From: Pseudooceanicola marinus | Lineage (GTDB): Bacteria > Pseudomonadota > Alphaproteobacteria > Rhodobacterales > Rhodobacteraceae | Direction of reading: 5' to 3' | DNA: 64,000 nucleotides | NCBI RefSeq assembly: GCF_002786295.1 | Contig: NZ_PGTC01000017.1 | Coordinates: forward strand, 1-64,000 | Shown: positions 7,734 through 16,235 of the stretch, piece after piece | Layout of the letters: each line of letters begins with the position of its first letter | How positions within the stretch are numbered: position 1 is the first letter of the stretch | Notes under the pieces: model-generated | The model's database searches: none | Told to the model about the DNA's origin: nothing | What the model saw: only the letters and a program-made list of their open reading frames with translations | Position numbers and translations under genes: made by a program

Positions 7734-9812
7734 TCAGAACTGACCGCGCAGGCCCAGGCCGATCATCCGCGGGGCGGTCATGCTGGCCTGGGTGAAGGGC
7801 GCGGCGCTGCCCCGGGCGGCCTGTTTCAGCACGGGCGCGCGTTCGTCGAACAGGTTGTTGACGTAGCCGTAGAGTTCCAGCCCGCCCGACAGCGCATAGC
7901 TGGCGTTGAGGTCGACCAGGCTATAGCTGTCGATCTCGTAGCTATCGGTATTGCCAATGTCGGACTCGTAGCCTCCGACGTAGCGGGCCTGGCCACCGAT
8001 CGTCAGGGCCTCGGTCGCCTGCCAGTCGACCCCCAGGCTGACCATGCCGCCCGGCGCGCGGGCAAAGGCGTTGCCAGTGTAATCCGGGGCGGCGACGAAC
8101 TTCGTCACCTCGGTGTGCAGCAGGCCCAGCCCGGCGTTCAGCCGCAGATCTTCATTCGGCTGGTAGGTGGCCGAGATCTCCAGGCCGTAGGCCTCCGCCT
8201 CGTCGGCGTTGATGGTGTGGATATTCGCGACGCCGCCGACGACCTGGGTGATCGAATTCTGCGCATCGCGGTAATCCATGTAGAACAGGTTGCCGTTCAG
8301 CTGGAGCCGGTCATCCATCAGGCTGGCGCGGGCGAAGAGTTCATAGTTCCAGACGGTTTCGGCATCGTATTCCGTCCAGTCGTTCGACCCGGTGAAATCG
8401 AGCGAGACGCCGCCTGGGTTGTAGCCCTTGGAGATCAGGCCGCCGATGGTCAGCTCGGGGTTGACCTCATAGGCCAGGGTCAGCTTGGGCAGCAGCTCTT
8501 CGAAGGTTTCGGAGTAATCCAGATCGCTGTTGGCGAACAGCGGCGAGACCTCACCGCTGCGGCTGACCTCGTCGCGCTGGTAACGCAGCCCGCCGGTCAG
8601 GGTCCAGCGGTCGGCCAGGCGCCAGCTGACCTCGCCATAGACGCCAAGGTTCTTCTTGTCGTCTTCGAAGGTCGACACGCCGCCCTGGTCCAGCCAGTCA
8701 TCCTGGGTGACGTGGGCGTAGTAGAGGCCCGCGACGCCGCTGACCAGGTCGCCGGTCTGGCCGAAGGTAAGCTTGGTCTCATTGCTCCAGCTGTCGCGGC
8801 TGATGTCGGCGTCGCCCCGACCCGCCGCGCCGGTGCGGCGGTGGATGGTCTGTGTCGAGCCCTGCATCTGGTTCGTCAGGGTGATGCCGTTGGCGAAGTC
8901 ATAAGTGGTGTCCCAGACCAGCGTATCGGTCAGCTGGTGCCAACCGGGCATCATGGTGGTGATCGTGTCGAGGTCGTTATAGGGCGGCGAGGCGCCCTCG
9001 GCACTGGGGCGGGTGGTGTCGGTGTTGCTGTAGGTCAGCAGCATTTCCAGCCCCGGCAGTTCCGAGGGTTGCCACAACAGCTTCGCCCGGCCGTTCAGGG
9101 TCTCGAAATCCTCGCCGATCTCGTTCTGGATGAAGTTCGGCTCGACATAGTCGATGAAGGTGTCCCGGGCGCTGTAATCCAGCGTGACGCGGGCGGCGAA
9201 ATCACTTCCGAGGGGCGTGTTCCACATCAGCGAGGCGCGACGATGATCGTAGTTGCCGAACTCAAGGCGGTAGGCGCCCTCCTGTTCGAAGGTCGGATCG
9301 TTGGTGTTGACGATTATTGCCCCGCCGATGGCATTGGCCCCCTGAGAGGTGGTTTGCGGGCCGCGGAATACCTCGACGCTGTCCACGTCCCAGGCTGAGG
9401 TCGCGCCGAAGTAGAGCTCATTGTAGTCGAGGTAGTGACCGTCAAGGTTGACCGTGGCGCGCGGCACCGTGCCGCCGAAGAAGGCGTTCGCCCCGGTGTG
9501 CGGCCCTTCCGAGTTCTGGCCGCGGATGATCGGCGTGCTGACGCTGTCGGTGTAGATCACGTTGGGCGTTCCCGCGATGGCGGAGGCCACGTCGGACTTG
9601 CCCGTCTTCGCCTCGATCTCTTCCCCTGACAGCACAGCGACGGAGGAGGCGGTGTCCATCATGTCGCGATCGACCTTTTCACCGGTGACGGTGATCGGCG
9701 CCAGCGTGATCGTCGGCCCGGTCTGGGCCTGGGCGCCGCCGGCTGCCAGGGCGATGGTCAGGGACAGAAAGCTCGCATGGCGCGCGAGCCGGGCGCGATT
9801 GGTGTTGTTCAT
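7734..9812 (-). CDS. TonB-dependent outer-membrane receptor (siderophore-type)
   Basis: A 692-aa outer-membrane beta-barrel receptor. An N-terminal signal peptide ends near residue 29 (AAGGAQAQ), followed by a TonB-box-like APITVTG (about residues 38-44), a plug domain (PIIRGQNSEG, VEVFRGPQTT, GANAIGGAIIV) and a 22-strand-type barrel ending in Phe (GLGLRGQF). The YVNNLFDERAPV block near the end is characteristic. It would import a ferric chelate with energy from TonB/ExbBD. A monooxygenase gene follows on the same strand and an IclR regulator gene diverges upstream. A 15-bp palindrome in the upstream region at 9873 may bind its regulator. The ligand cannot be read from sequence. Confidence 0.9.
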   Translation of the reverse strand: MNNTNRARLARHASFLSLTIALAAGGAQAQTGPTITLAPITVTGEKVDRDMMDTASSVAVLSGEEIEAKTGKSDVASAIAGTPNVIYTDSVSTPIIRGQNSEGPHTGANAFFGGTVPRATVNLDGHYLDYNELYFGATSAWDVDSVEVFRGPQTTSQGANAIGGAIIVNTNDPTFEQEGAYRLEFGNYDHRRASLMWNTPLGSDFAARVTLDYSARDTFIDYVEPNFIQNEIGEDFETLNGRAKLLWQPSELPGLEMLLTYSNTDTTRPSAEGASPPYNDLDTITTMMPGWHQLTDTLVWDTTYDFANGITLTNQMQGSTQTIHRRTGAAGRGDADISRDSWSNETKLTFGQTGDLVSGVAGLYYAHVTQDDWLDQGGVSTFEDDKKNLGVYGEVSWRLADRWTLTGGLRYQRDEVSRSGEVSPLFANSDLDYSETFEELLPKLTLAYEVNPELTIGGLISKGYNPGGVSLDFTGSNDWTEYDAETVWNYELFARASLMDDRLQLNGNLFYMDYRDAQNSITQVVGGVANIHTINADEAEAYGLEISATYQPNEDLRLNAGLGLLHTEVTKFVAAPDYTGNAFARAPGGMVSLGVDWQATEALTIGGQARYVGGYESDIGNTDSYEIDSYSLVDLNASYALSGGLELYGYVNNLFDERAPVLKQAARGSAAPFTQASMTAPRMIGLGLRGQF

Positions 9813-9872
9813 TGTGACCCCCGGGTCCTTGCATGGAAAACGGCTGGCGTGGAGGGGTCCGGCTGGCGCGAT

Positions 9873-9887
9873 AATGCGGTTCGCATT
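9873..9887. promoter_or_regulatory. Palindromic candidate operator upstream of TonB receptor
   Basis: AATGCG-GTT-CGCATT is a perfect 6-bp inverted repeat with a 3-bp spacer, 61 bp upstream of the receptor start and 109 bp upstream of the divergent IclR gene. A 15-bp dyad is Fur-box-sized. It shares the GCATTGC core with the inverted repeat at 11655-11683. It could serve a Fur-family protein or the IclR regulator. Confidence 0.45.
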
Positions 9888-9995
9888 GCATGACGCATCC
9901 CGTATGTCAAACCGCCTAGCGGTGGAAAGCCTTTACCCGAGGCCGGCTGTCTGATTAAGGTCACAACCTGACAGCCAGCCGGGAGGGGACCAGCC

Positions 9996-10790
9996 ATGCA
10001 AGAGGCCTTCGCCGATCAATCCGACGAGGACGCGACCGAGCCGCGACGGTCCAGCACGATCCAGTCGATCAGCATGGCCGCGCGATTCCTGCGTCTGCTT
10101 GCCAGCTCCAATACCGCGATGCCGCTGAACGAACTGGCGCGTGGCGCCGAGACGGGCCGGTCGACGGCGCATCGCTACATGCAGTCGCTGGTGAAGGAGG
10201 GCCTGGTGCGACAGGACCCGGCCAGCAGCCGCTACGAGCTGGGCGCGGAGGCGCTGAGCCTTGGCATCGCGGCGCTGCGGCGGGTCGAAGAGGTCGAGCT
10301 GGCCGGGGCCCAGATGAAGATCCTGGCCGAAACCCATCCTATGAGCGGTGGCGTGGCAATCTGGACCGAGCGCGGCCCGACGCTGGTGCGCTGGTATCGC
10401 AGCGCCGAGTTCTCGATCACGCCGCTTGGCCTCGGGGATGTCCTGCCGGTGGACAACACGGCCTGCGGTCTTGTGTTTCAGGGCTACCTGACGGCGGCCC
10501 GGGTCGAGGCCGCACGGCGGCAGCAGCCAGATCATTTCCGTGGCCAGGCCCCCTCTAAAGCCGAGATCGCCCGCATCCGCAGCGCGGGTTGGGCCGAGTT
10601 GACCAACCATCTTCTGTCGCATGTGACCGGGCAGGCCGCGCCGATCCTGGATGCCCAGGGGCAGCTGGCCTGCGTCGTGACCACGACGACTGACCTTGGC
10701 CGCCTGCGCGCCGCCGATGACCGGCTGGTGCTGCAAGACGTGGCTCGGCTGGTCAATCGCGCTACGGGTGGTCAAACCTGGCTAGGGTAA
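9996..10790 (+). CDS. IclR-family transcriptional regulator
   Basis: A 264-aa regulator with an N-terminal winged helix (about residues 22-90: SSTIQSISMAARFLRLLAS, then TGRSTAHRYMQSLVKEGLV) and a C-terminal IclR effector domain with the typical VDNTACGLVFQGYL block and a Gly/Thr-rich sensor region. The start at 9996 has a strong GGGAGGGGA site. It is divergent from the TonB receptor/monooxygenase pair, so it most likely controls them in response to a small organic ligand. IclR control of iron receptors is unusual, since Fur or RirA is expected, and hints that the chelate or its breakdown product is the signal. Confidence 0.88.
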   Translation: MQEAFADQSDEDATEPRRSSTIQSISMAARFLRLLASSNTAMPLNELARGAETGRSTAHRYMQSLVKEGLVRQDPASSRYELGAEALSLGIAALRRVEEVELAGAQMKILAETHPMSGGVAIWTERGPTLVRWYRSAEFSITPLGLGDVLPVDNTACGLVFQGYLTAARVEAARRQQPDHFRGQAPSKAEIARIRSAGWAELTNHLLSHVTGQAAPILDAQGQLACVVTTTTDLGRLRAADDRLVLQDVARLVNRATGGQTWLG

Positions 10791-10820
10791 GCGGGCCTGG
10801 CTGGGCTGAACGGGGCGGGC

Positions 10821-11609
10821 TCAGCCCGCGGGCGGGCGGCGCGGAATGATCATGGGGCGACCGGTTTCGGGGTCGGCCATGACGCGGGCGGGCAGGGCGA
10901 AGACCTCTTCGATCAGTGCCTCGGTGACGATCTCTTCGGGCGCGCCCCGGGCCACCACGGCACCGTCACGCATGGCTATCAGGTGGCTGGCGTAGCGGAT
11001 CGCCAGGTTCAGTTCGTGCAACACCGCAACCACCGTGCGCCCCTGCCGGTTGAGCCGCGACAAGAGCTCCAGCACCTCGATCTGATGCGCGATGTCGAGG
11101 AAGGTCGTGGGTTCGTCCAGCAACAGGATGGGCGTTTCCTGGGCCAGTGCCATGGCGATCCAGACCCGCTGGCGCTGGCCGCCTGACAGCTCTGCCATGC
11201 GGCGCTCCGCCAGATCCAGCGTGCCGGTCAGCGCCAGGGCGTCGCGGGTGGCGCGCTCATCCTCCGGGGACCACTGGCGCAGAAAGCTCTGATGCGGGAA
11301 GCGCCCGCGCGCCACCAGGTCCGAAACGGTGATGCCGTCAGGCGCCACGGGCGATTGCGGCAACATGCCCAGACGCCGCGCGACCTCGCGCGAGGGCAGT
11401 TCGCTGATTGCCTTGCCGTCGAGGATGACTTGCCCGGCTTCGGGTGGCAGCAGGCGGGACAGGGCCCGCAGCAGGGTCGACTTTCCGCAGGCATTGGGGC
11501 CAACGATCACGCTGAACCCGCCATCGGGAATGGACAGCGACAGCCCTTTCGAGATCACCCGCGACTCGTAGCGCAGTGTCAGGTCTTCGGCACTCAGGCG
11601 ATCCGTCAT
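10821..11609 (-). CDS. Fe-siderophore ABC transporter, ATP-binding protein (FepC/FecE type)
   Basis: A 262-aa ABC ATPase. Walker A is GPNACGKST (residues 37-45), the signature LSGGQRQR, Walker B ILLLDEP, and the H-loop VLHELN. The ACGKS form of Walker A is typical of FecE/FepC/BtuD-like ATPases for iron chelates. The start at 11609 (MTDRLSAEDL, GGAG site) was chosen over a much longer open frame because the ABC fold begins here. It is divergent from the binding-protein/permease operon and convergent with the IclR gene. It should power the two permeases encoded at 13614-15667. Confidence 0.92.
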   Translation of the reverse strand: MTDRLSAEDLTLRYESRVISKGLSLSIPDGGFSVIVGPNACGKSTLLRALSRLLPPEAGQVILDGKAISELPSREVARRLGMLPQSPVAPDGITVSDLVARGRFPHQSFLRQWSPEDERATRDALALTGTLDLAERRMAELSGGQRQRVWIAMALAQETPILLLDEPTTFLDIAHQIEVLELLSRLNRQGRTVVAVLHELNLAIRYASHLIAMRDGAVVARGAPEEIVTEALIEEVFALPARVMADPETGRPMIIPRRPPAG

Positions 11610-11654
11610 CTCCGACTCCGGTGGCGTTCCGGCCTTGCTGCCGGTCGGGATCCG

Positions 11655-11683
11655 TATTGCATTGCGGAATGCGCTCTGCAATA
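11655..11683. promoter_or_regulatory. Nested inverted repeat between divergent siderophore operons
   Basis: TATTGCA (11655-11661) and TGCAATA (11677-11683) form a perfect 7-bp inverted repeat with a 15-bp spacer. Inside lies a second dyad, GCATT-GCGG-AATGC (11659-11672). The element is 46 bp from the ATPase gene start and 113 bp from the siderophore-interacting protein gene, so it could control both. Fur/Mur-type boxes in alphaproteobacteria are often TGC/GCA-rich dyads of this size. A Fur-family gene is present at 51780. Confidence 0.5.
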
Positions 11684-11795
11684 TGGTTGTAGCCACGTTA
11701 AGCGACGCCGTGCGCGCCTCGCTTTGCGGCAGCCAGCCATCATCACCACTCCTCCACGCGAACCGGGCCCCTTCACGCCCGGAAGAAAGGCCGTC

Positions 11796-12659
11796 ATGCC
11801 AGATTTGCGAAATGAAGTTGTAGAAGACCGGACCAATGCGCTGGCGGGCAAGGATCACATGGGCGACATGACCCGGGTGCAGCTGACCGTGCTGAAGATC
11901 GATCACCCGTTCCCGACGATAGCTCGTTTGACGGTCCGCATTCACACCGAGGATCCCGCCGCCTGGAGCGTGCCCAATGTCGCCGTCCGGCTGGAAGTGG
12001 CGGAGATCGAGGGGCATCGTCCGATCTCTCGCATTTACACCATCCGCCGCTTCGATCCCGAGACCTGCGAGGCCGAGATCGATTTTGTGCTGCACGAGGG
12101 CGACAGTCCGGCGATGCTGTGGCTGCGCGCCGCCCGCCCCGGCACCACGGCACTGATGATTGGGCCGCGCCCGCATTTCTCTCCCGCTTTCGAGGCGGGC
12201 AAAAGGATCGCGATTCTGGCCGATGAAACCGCCATTCCCGCCGTGCTTTCTATCCTCGATGCCTGGCCCGAGGGAGAAACCGCCGAGGCCTGGATCGAGA
12301 CCGCCGACCGCGCGGCCTTTGACGAACTGCCCCGGCCCAGGGGCGTGACCCTGCACCACCTGCCGCGCGCGGCCCAAGCGCCCGCCGGCACCACCGGTGC
12401 CCTGGCCGCTGCCGCCCGCGCGGCGATCACCGATGGCAACTGGACGGTCTGGGCTGCGGGAGAGAGGCGCGACATGCGCGAAATCCGCGCTGTCTGCGCC
12501 GAACATGGCATCGGCCGTGAGGGCCAGCAGATCATGGGCTACTGGAAGCTGGGGATGAGCAGTTCCGAGATCGACCGCCACCGCCTGGCCACCTATGAGG
12601 CGCTGAAGGCGCGTGGCGTGGGGCTGGACAACCTCAGCGACGCCGACCTCGACATCTGA
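11796..12659 (+). CDS. Siderophore-interacting protein (ferric-siderophore reductase, FAD-binding)
   Basis: A 287-aa member of the SIP/ViuB family, cytoplasmic flavoproteins that reduce ferric siderophores and release iron. The FAD-binding barrel includes RIYTIRRFDPE (the RxYT/S motif, about residues 73-83) and DFVLHEGDSPAMLWL. The C-terminal NAD(P)H-binding half contains ILADETAIPAVLSIL and ends with the family-typical MGYWKLGMSS segment. The start at 11796 has an AAGAAAGG site. It is the first gene of an operon with binding protein and permeases (16-bp gap, then overlapping genes). Confidence 0.9.
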   Translation: MPDLRNEVVEDRTNALAGKDHMGDMTRVQLTVLKIDHPFPTIARLTVRIHTEDPAAWSVPNVAVRLEVAEIEGHRPISRIYTIRRFDPETCEAEIDFVLHEGDSPAMLWLRAARPGTTALMIGPRPHFSPAFEAGKRIAILADETAIPAVLSILDAWPEGETAEAWIETADRAAFDELPRPRGVTLHHLPRAAQAPAGTTGALAAAARAAITDGNWTVWAAGERRDMREIRAVCAEHGIGREGQQIMGYWKLGMSSSEIDRHRLATYEALKARGVGLDNLSDADLDI

Positions 12660-12675
12660 ACCGAAAGACAGACGC

Positions 12676-13617
12676 ATGTTGAGACAGACCTTCGCCGCCC
12701 TTGCCCTTGCCCTGCTGCCCGCGCTGACCCAGGCCGAGGAGGGCTGGCCGCGCCGGATCGAGCATGCCAACGGCACGCTGACCCTGCCCGCGCCGCCCGA
12801 GCGGATCGTGTCGACGTCCCCCAGCCTGACCGGCACACTGCTGGCCATTGATGCGCCGCTGATCGCCACCGCTGCGGCCACCCGCAGCCGGTTGTCCGAC
12901 GATGACGGGTTCTTTCACCAATGGGCCGACGTGGCCCACGCCCGCGGGGTCGAGGTGCTGTACCCCGACCTCAGCTTCGACATCGAGGCGGTGATCCTGG
13001 CCAATCCCGATCTGATCGTCGTTTCGCAGACCGGCGGCGACAGCGCGGTCGAGTTCGTGCCCGAGCTGGAGGCCATGGGCTTTCCGGTGCTGGTGCTGAA
13101 CTACGGTATCCACCCCTGGGAGGCGCTGGCGAAGACCCTGGGTCACGCCACCGGGGAAGAGGCCGAAGCCCGGGCCGTCACCCGGGCCTTCGCTGAGCAT
13201 GCCCGGGCGGCGGGGCGTGCCATCACCCGCCCCGCGGGCAGCGTCAGCATCATCTCCTACAACTTCTACGGCTCCTACGGCGTGAGCAAGCCGGAGGGCG
13301 CCCAGGCCCGTGTCCTGGTCGAGATGGGCTTCGAGGTGACCGGCGTGCCGCAGGCGGCGCAGGGTCTGGTGCAGGCCTCGCGTGAGTTCGACTTCGTCTC
13401 GCATGAGAACCTCTCGGCGGCGATCAGCGGCGACACGATCTTCCTTCTGGCGGCAGAGCCGGAGGATGTGCAGGCGGTGCTGGACGATCCGGTGCTGGCC
13501 AATCTTCCGGCGGTGAAGGCCGGCCGGGTCTACCCGCTGGGGGCCACGTCCTTCCGGATGGACTACTATTCCGGCCGGGCGATGGTCGACAGGGTCGCGG
13601 CGCAGTTCGCCGAATGA
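12676..13617 (+). CDS. Fe-siderophore ABC transporter, periplasmic binding protein (FepB type)
   Basis: A 313-aa type-III solute-binding protein. The signal peptide covers about residues 1-20 (MLRQTFAALALALLPALTQA), then come RIVSTSPSLTGTLLAI and NPDLIVVSQTGGDS, the usual hinge blocks of FepB/FhuD-type proteins. The start at 12676 was selected because the signal sequence begins there; longer starts run into the preceding gene. It is exported to the periplasm to deliver ferric chelate to the permeases. Its stop overlaps the next gene start by four bases, so translation is coupled. Confidence 0.9.
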   Translation: MLRQTFAALALALLPALTQAEEGWPRRIEHANGTLTLPAPPERIVSTSPSLTGTLLAIDAPLIATAAATRSRLSDDDGFFHQWADVAHARGVEVLYPDLSFDIEAVILANPDLIVVSQTGGDSAVEFVPELEAMGFPVLVLNYGIHPWEALAKTLGHATGEEAEARAVTRAFAEHARAAGRAITRPAGSVSIISYNFYGSYGVSKPEGAQARVLVEMGFEVTGVPQAAQGLVQASREFDFVSHENLSAAISGDTIFLLAAEPEDVQAVLDDPVLANLPAVKAGRVYPLGATSFRMDYYSGRAMVDRVAAQFAE

Positions 13618-14630
13618 CCGGGGCAGGGCGCGTGCAACGGGTCAGAACGGGGGCGCTGACAGGGCTTGCGGTGCTGGCCCTTCTCTTCGTGCTGGGCCTC
13701 GCCATCGGGTCACGCCCCATCCCGCCCGTCGAGGTCTGGCGCGCGCTGGTGGCCTTTGACCCGGGCAGCGATCTGCACGTGATCGTCCAGGCCCTGCGGC
13801 TGCCGCGCGACCTCCTGGCAGTCAGTGCCGGTGCGGCGCTCGGCCTTGCGGGCGCCCTGATGCAATCGCTGACGCGCAACCCGTTGGCGGAGCCCGGGCT
13901 TCTGGGGGTAAACGCGGGCGCGGCGCTGGCGGTGGTGCTGGGCACCATGGCCTTCGGGCTGACCTCCGTTGCGGGCTATGTCTGGTTCGGTTTCCTCGGC
14001 GCCGGCCTTGCGGGCGTCGCCGTCTTCGTCCTGGGCCGCGCCCATGACAGCGGCACCGACCCGGTCCGTCTGATCCTGGCCGGGGCCGGGCTCACCATCC
14101 TGCTGGGCACGATGACCAGCCTGTTGATGCTCAACTCGGACCTGCGGGTCCTCGACATCCTCCGCAACTGGCAGACCGGAACGCTGGACGGGCGCGGCTA
14201 CGCGGCGGCGGGTGTCATGGCGCTGGCGTTGCTAGCAGGGGGGGTGGCCAGCGTGATCGTGGCGCCCGCACTGGATGCCCTGGCGCTTGGCCAGGACCTT
14301 GGCCGTACCCTGGGGCTGGACCCGCGCCGGATCTGGGCGCTGGCCTGCCTGGCGGTGATGCTGTTGGCGGGCGCGGCCACGGCGACCGCCGGACCCATCG
14401 CCTTTGTCGGGCTGATCTCGCCCCATGTGGCGCGGATGCTGGCCGGGCCCGCGAACCGCAGCGTGCTGCCCCTGTCGGCCCTGATGGGGGCGATCATGCT
14501 GCTGGCCGCCGACATCCTGGGCCGGGTCGTTGCCATGCCAGGCGAGGTGGCCGCCGGGACCGTGGCGGCGCTGATCGGCGGGCCGTTCTTCGTGCATGTG
14601 GTGCGGCGTTACCGCCTGGTGCAGCTGTGA
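13614..14630 (+). CDS. Fe-siderophore ABC transporter permease (FepD type)
   Basis: A 338-aa FecCD-family inner-membrane permease with about ten hydrophobic helices. Hallmarks are RLPRDLLAVSAGAALGLAG near residue 62, NPLAEPGLLGVNAGAA, and the coupling-helix region GPIAFVGLISPHVAR near residue 261. It begins at an ATG overlapping the stop of the binding-protein gene and ends overlapping the GTG of the next permease. It should pair with the second permease and the ATPase at 10821. Confidence 0.92.
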   Translation: MTGAGRVQRVRTGALTGLAVLALLFVLGLAIGSRPIPPVEVWRALVAFDPGSDLHVIVQALRLPRDLLAVSAGAALGLAGALMQSLTRNPLAEPGLLGVNAGAALAVVLGTMAFGLTSVAGYVWFGFLGAGLAGVAVFVLGRAHDSGTDPVRLILAGAGLTILLGTMTSLLMLNSDLRVLDILRNWQTGTLDGRGYAAAGVMALALLAGGVASVIVAPALDALALGQDLGRTLGLDPRRIWALACLAVMLLAGAATATAGPIAFVGLISPHVARMLAGPANRSVLPLSALMGAIMLLAADILGRVVAMPGEVAAGTVAALIGGPFFVHVVRRYRLVQL

Positions 14631-15667
14631 CGCCGGGGGGGCAACGCCTGCTGCGCGTCGGTCGCGTCAGCTTGTTGTGGCGTCCACGCGCCCTGGCGGT
14701 CGGGCTGGGCGCGCTGATGCTGGCGCTCGGTCTGGCGCTGCTCTTGCTGGGCACCGGGACGATGCAGTTATCCCCGGCACAAGTCCTGTCGGTCCTGTCG
14801 GGCAGCGGCCAGGACCCGGTTGCCAACCGCATCCTGCAATATGTGCGTCTGCCGCGCCTGCTGACCGCCGCTTGCGTCGGTGCGGCGCTTGGCATGGCGG
14901 GGGCGGCGTTCCAATCGATCTCGCGCAACGCGCTCGGCTCGCCCGATGTGATCGGCTTCACCACCGGGGCCGCGACCGGGGCCATCGCCCTGTTGGTCTT
15001 CGGCACGCCCGGGGCCTTCGACACCGCCGCCGCCGCAGTGGCAACGGGGATGCTGACGGCGCTGGCCGTATTGCTCCTTTCGGGCCGGGGTGGGGCGGGC
15101 GGCGGCTACCGCCTGGTGCTGATCGGGATCGGCGTCGGCGCGGTGCTGATCGGACTGAACACCCTGCTCCTGGCCAAGGGCGCGCTGGACCGGGTGATGT
15201 CGGCGCAGCTGTGGCTGGCGGGGTCGCTGAACGCCCGCAATTGGGGCCATGTCTGGATCGCGGGCACCGGCCTCATGCTCTTCGCGCCGGTGCTGGTCGC
15301 CCTGTCGCGCCGCCTCGCGGTGCTGGAAATGGGTGAGGACATGGCGCGCCAGCTGGGCCTGCCTGTGGCCGCGACTCGCATCATGACGGTCGTCACCGCC
15401 GTCGGCCTGACGTCGCTGGCTACGGCCGCGGCGGGACCGATCGCCTTCATCGCCCTGGCCACGCCGCAGATCGCCCGGGCGCTGTCCCGTTCCTCGGACG
15501 TGCCGATGGTAACCGGGGCGCTGTGTGGGGCGGTTCTGATGCTGGCAGCGGATCTGATCAGCCAAGTGGCCAGCTTTGGCCTGGTGATGCCGATCGGGCT
15601 GGTCACCGGCAGCCTGGGGGGCGCCTATCTTCTGCTTGTCCTGACACGCCGCGACGGCCTGCGCTAG
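14627..15667 (+). CDS. Fe-siderophore ABC transporter permease (FepG type)
   Basis: A 346-aa FecCD-family permease, the second half of the membrane channel. It starts with GTG at 14627, overlapping the TGA of the upstream permease. Motifs parallel the first permease: RLPRLLTAACVGAALGMAG, NALGSPDVIGFTTGA, and AAGPIAFIALATPQIAR. It is the last gene of the operon, followed by a long gene-free gap, so transcription presumably ends in the region after 15667, though I see no strong terminator there. Confidence 0.92.
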   Translation: MTPGGQRLLRVGRVSLLWRPRALAVGLGALMLALGLALLLLGTGTMQLSPAQVLSVLSGSGQDPVANRILQYVRLPRLLTAACVGAALGMAGAAFQSISRNALGSPDVIGFTTGAATGAIALLVFGTPGAFDTAAAAVATGMLTALAVLLLSGRGGAGGGYRLVLIGIGVGAVLIGLNTLLLAKGALDRVMSAQLWLAGSLNARNWGHVWIAGTGLMLFAPVLVALSRRLAVLEMGEDMARQLGLPVAATRIMTVVTAVGLTSLATAAAGPIAFIALATPQIARALSRSSDVPMVTGALCGAVLMLAADLISQVASFGLVMPIGLVTGSLGGAYLLLVLTRRDGLR

Positions 15668-15881
15668 AAGCGCAGCCAGGCCGCCATACTTCTAGCGCCA
15701 CTTGCAGAACGTGCCATCTCTTGTCCCGTTCTGCCGGCAGAGTTCTTTGGAGCCTATGCCGGCTTGATGTTCCTTCGGGATGCCATTGATCCGCTCTTTG
15801 CTGAAACGGCTCGTCCGCATCACCTGTATTCTCGTTTGGAGAACAGGCTACTTCAACGCGCGGACTTTTGAGGGGCGCAGG

Positions 15882-15996
15882 TCAGCCGATACGAAGGGCG
15901 GGCAGCCGTCGTTCGCTGCATCTTGGGCGAACTGCCGCTAAGCGCAGAGAGCTACCGTTCGATCAAGGGCGGTAGGGTGACCGCTATGCGCAGGAA
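15882..15996 (+). repeat. Dispersed repeat, composite copy
   Basis: The left part (ACGAAGGGCGGGCAG...TTCGCTGCA) matches the core of the copy at 2836. The right part (GCTAAGCGCAG...GACCGCTATGCGCAGGAA, 15937-15996) matches 20896-20955 almost base for base. The two halves suggest a larger ancestral element of which different pieces survive in different gaps. Confidence 0.6.
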
Positions 15997-16133
15997 GTGA
16001 TCTTTGGTCGCGCCCTGCGGCACCTCTCACTAAGAATAATCGGGTGCCGATCCAGATCCTGAGTCCTGTGACTATACGCGTCTTAAGAAAAAATTGCGGA
16101 ATATGATGCTGAGTTTTGCACAAAGGTCTATGG

Positions 16134-16153
16134 ACCTATAGTTTCTCATAGGT
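16134..16153. promoter_or_regulatory. Lux-box-like 20-bp inverted repeat
   Basis: ACCTAT-N8-ATAGGT is a 20-bp dyad with 6-bp perfect arms, the size and end sequence (ACCT...AGGT) of LuxR-type boxes. It lies 83 bp upstream of the lipoprotein gene. A LuxR-family regulator gene (19971) and an HTH-hydrolase fusion (18189) are in the same cluster. Whether either binds here is inference. Confidence 0.4.
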
Positions 16154-16235
16154 TGTCCGCTCTCTTAAATCTTGGATGATTTTTTCGGATCTCGAGGGAT
16201 CTGAGTAAAACGACGCGCAGAGATTTAGGAGAAAT

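Larger units (their letters stand above)
15668..16235. other. Gene-free stretch before the lipoprotein/Slam cluster
   Basis: 568 bp without a gene. The first half is moderately GC-rich and featureless. A copy of the dispersed repeat occupies about 15882-15996. The last 150 bp are AT-rich and look like the promoter region of the lipoprotein gene, including a lux-box-like 20-bp dyad at 16134-16153. Confidence 0.5.

Noticed and set aside
6450-9398. Long plus-strand frames opposite the monooxygenase and TonB receptor
   Set aside because: Arg/Gly/His-rich composition without motifs; the minus strand has unmistakable families.
10821-12881. 686-codon minus-strand frame containing the ABC ATPase
   Set aside because: Only the last 262 codons encode an ABC ATPase with its own ribosome site; the rest is antisense to the siderophore-interacting protein.
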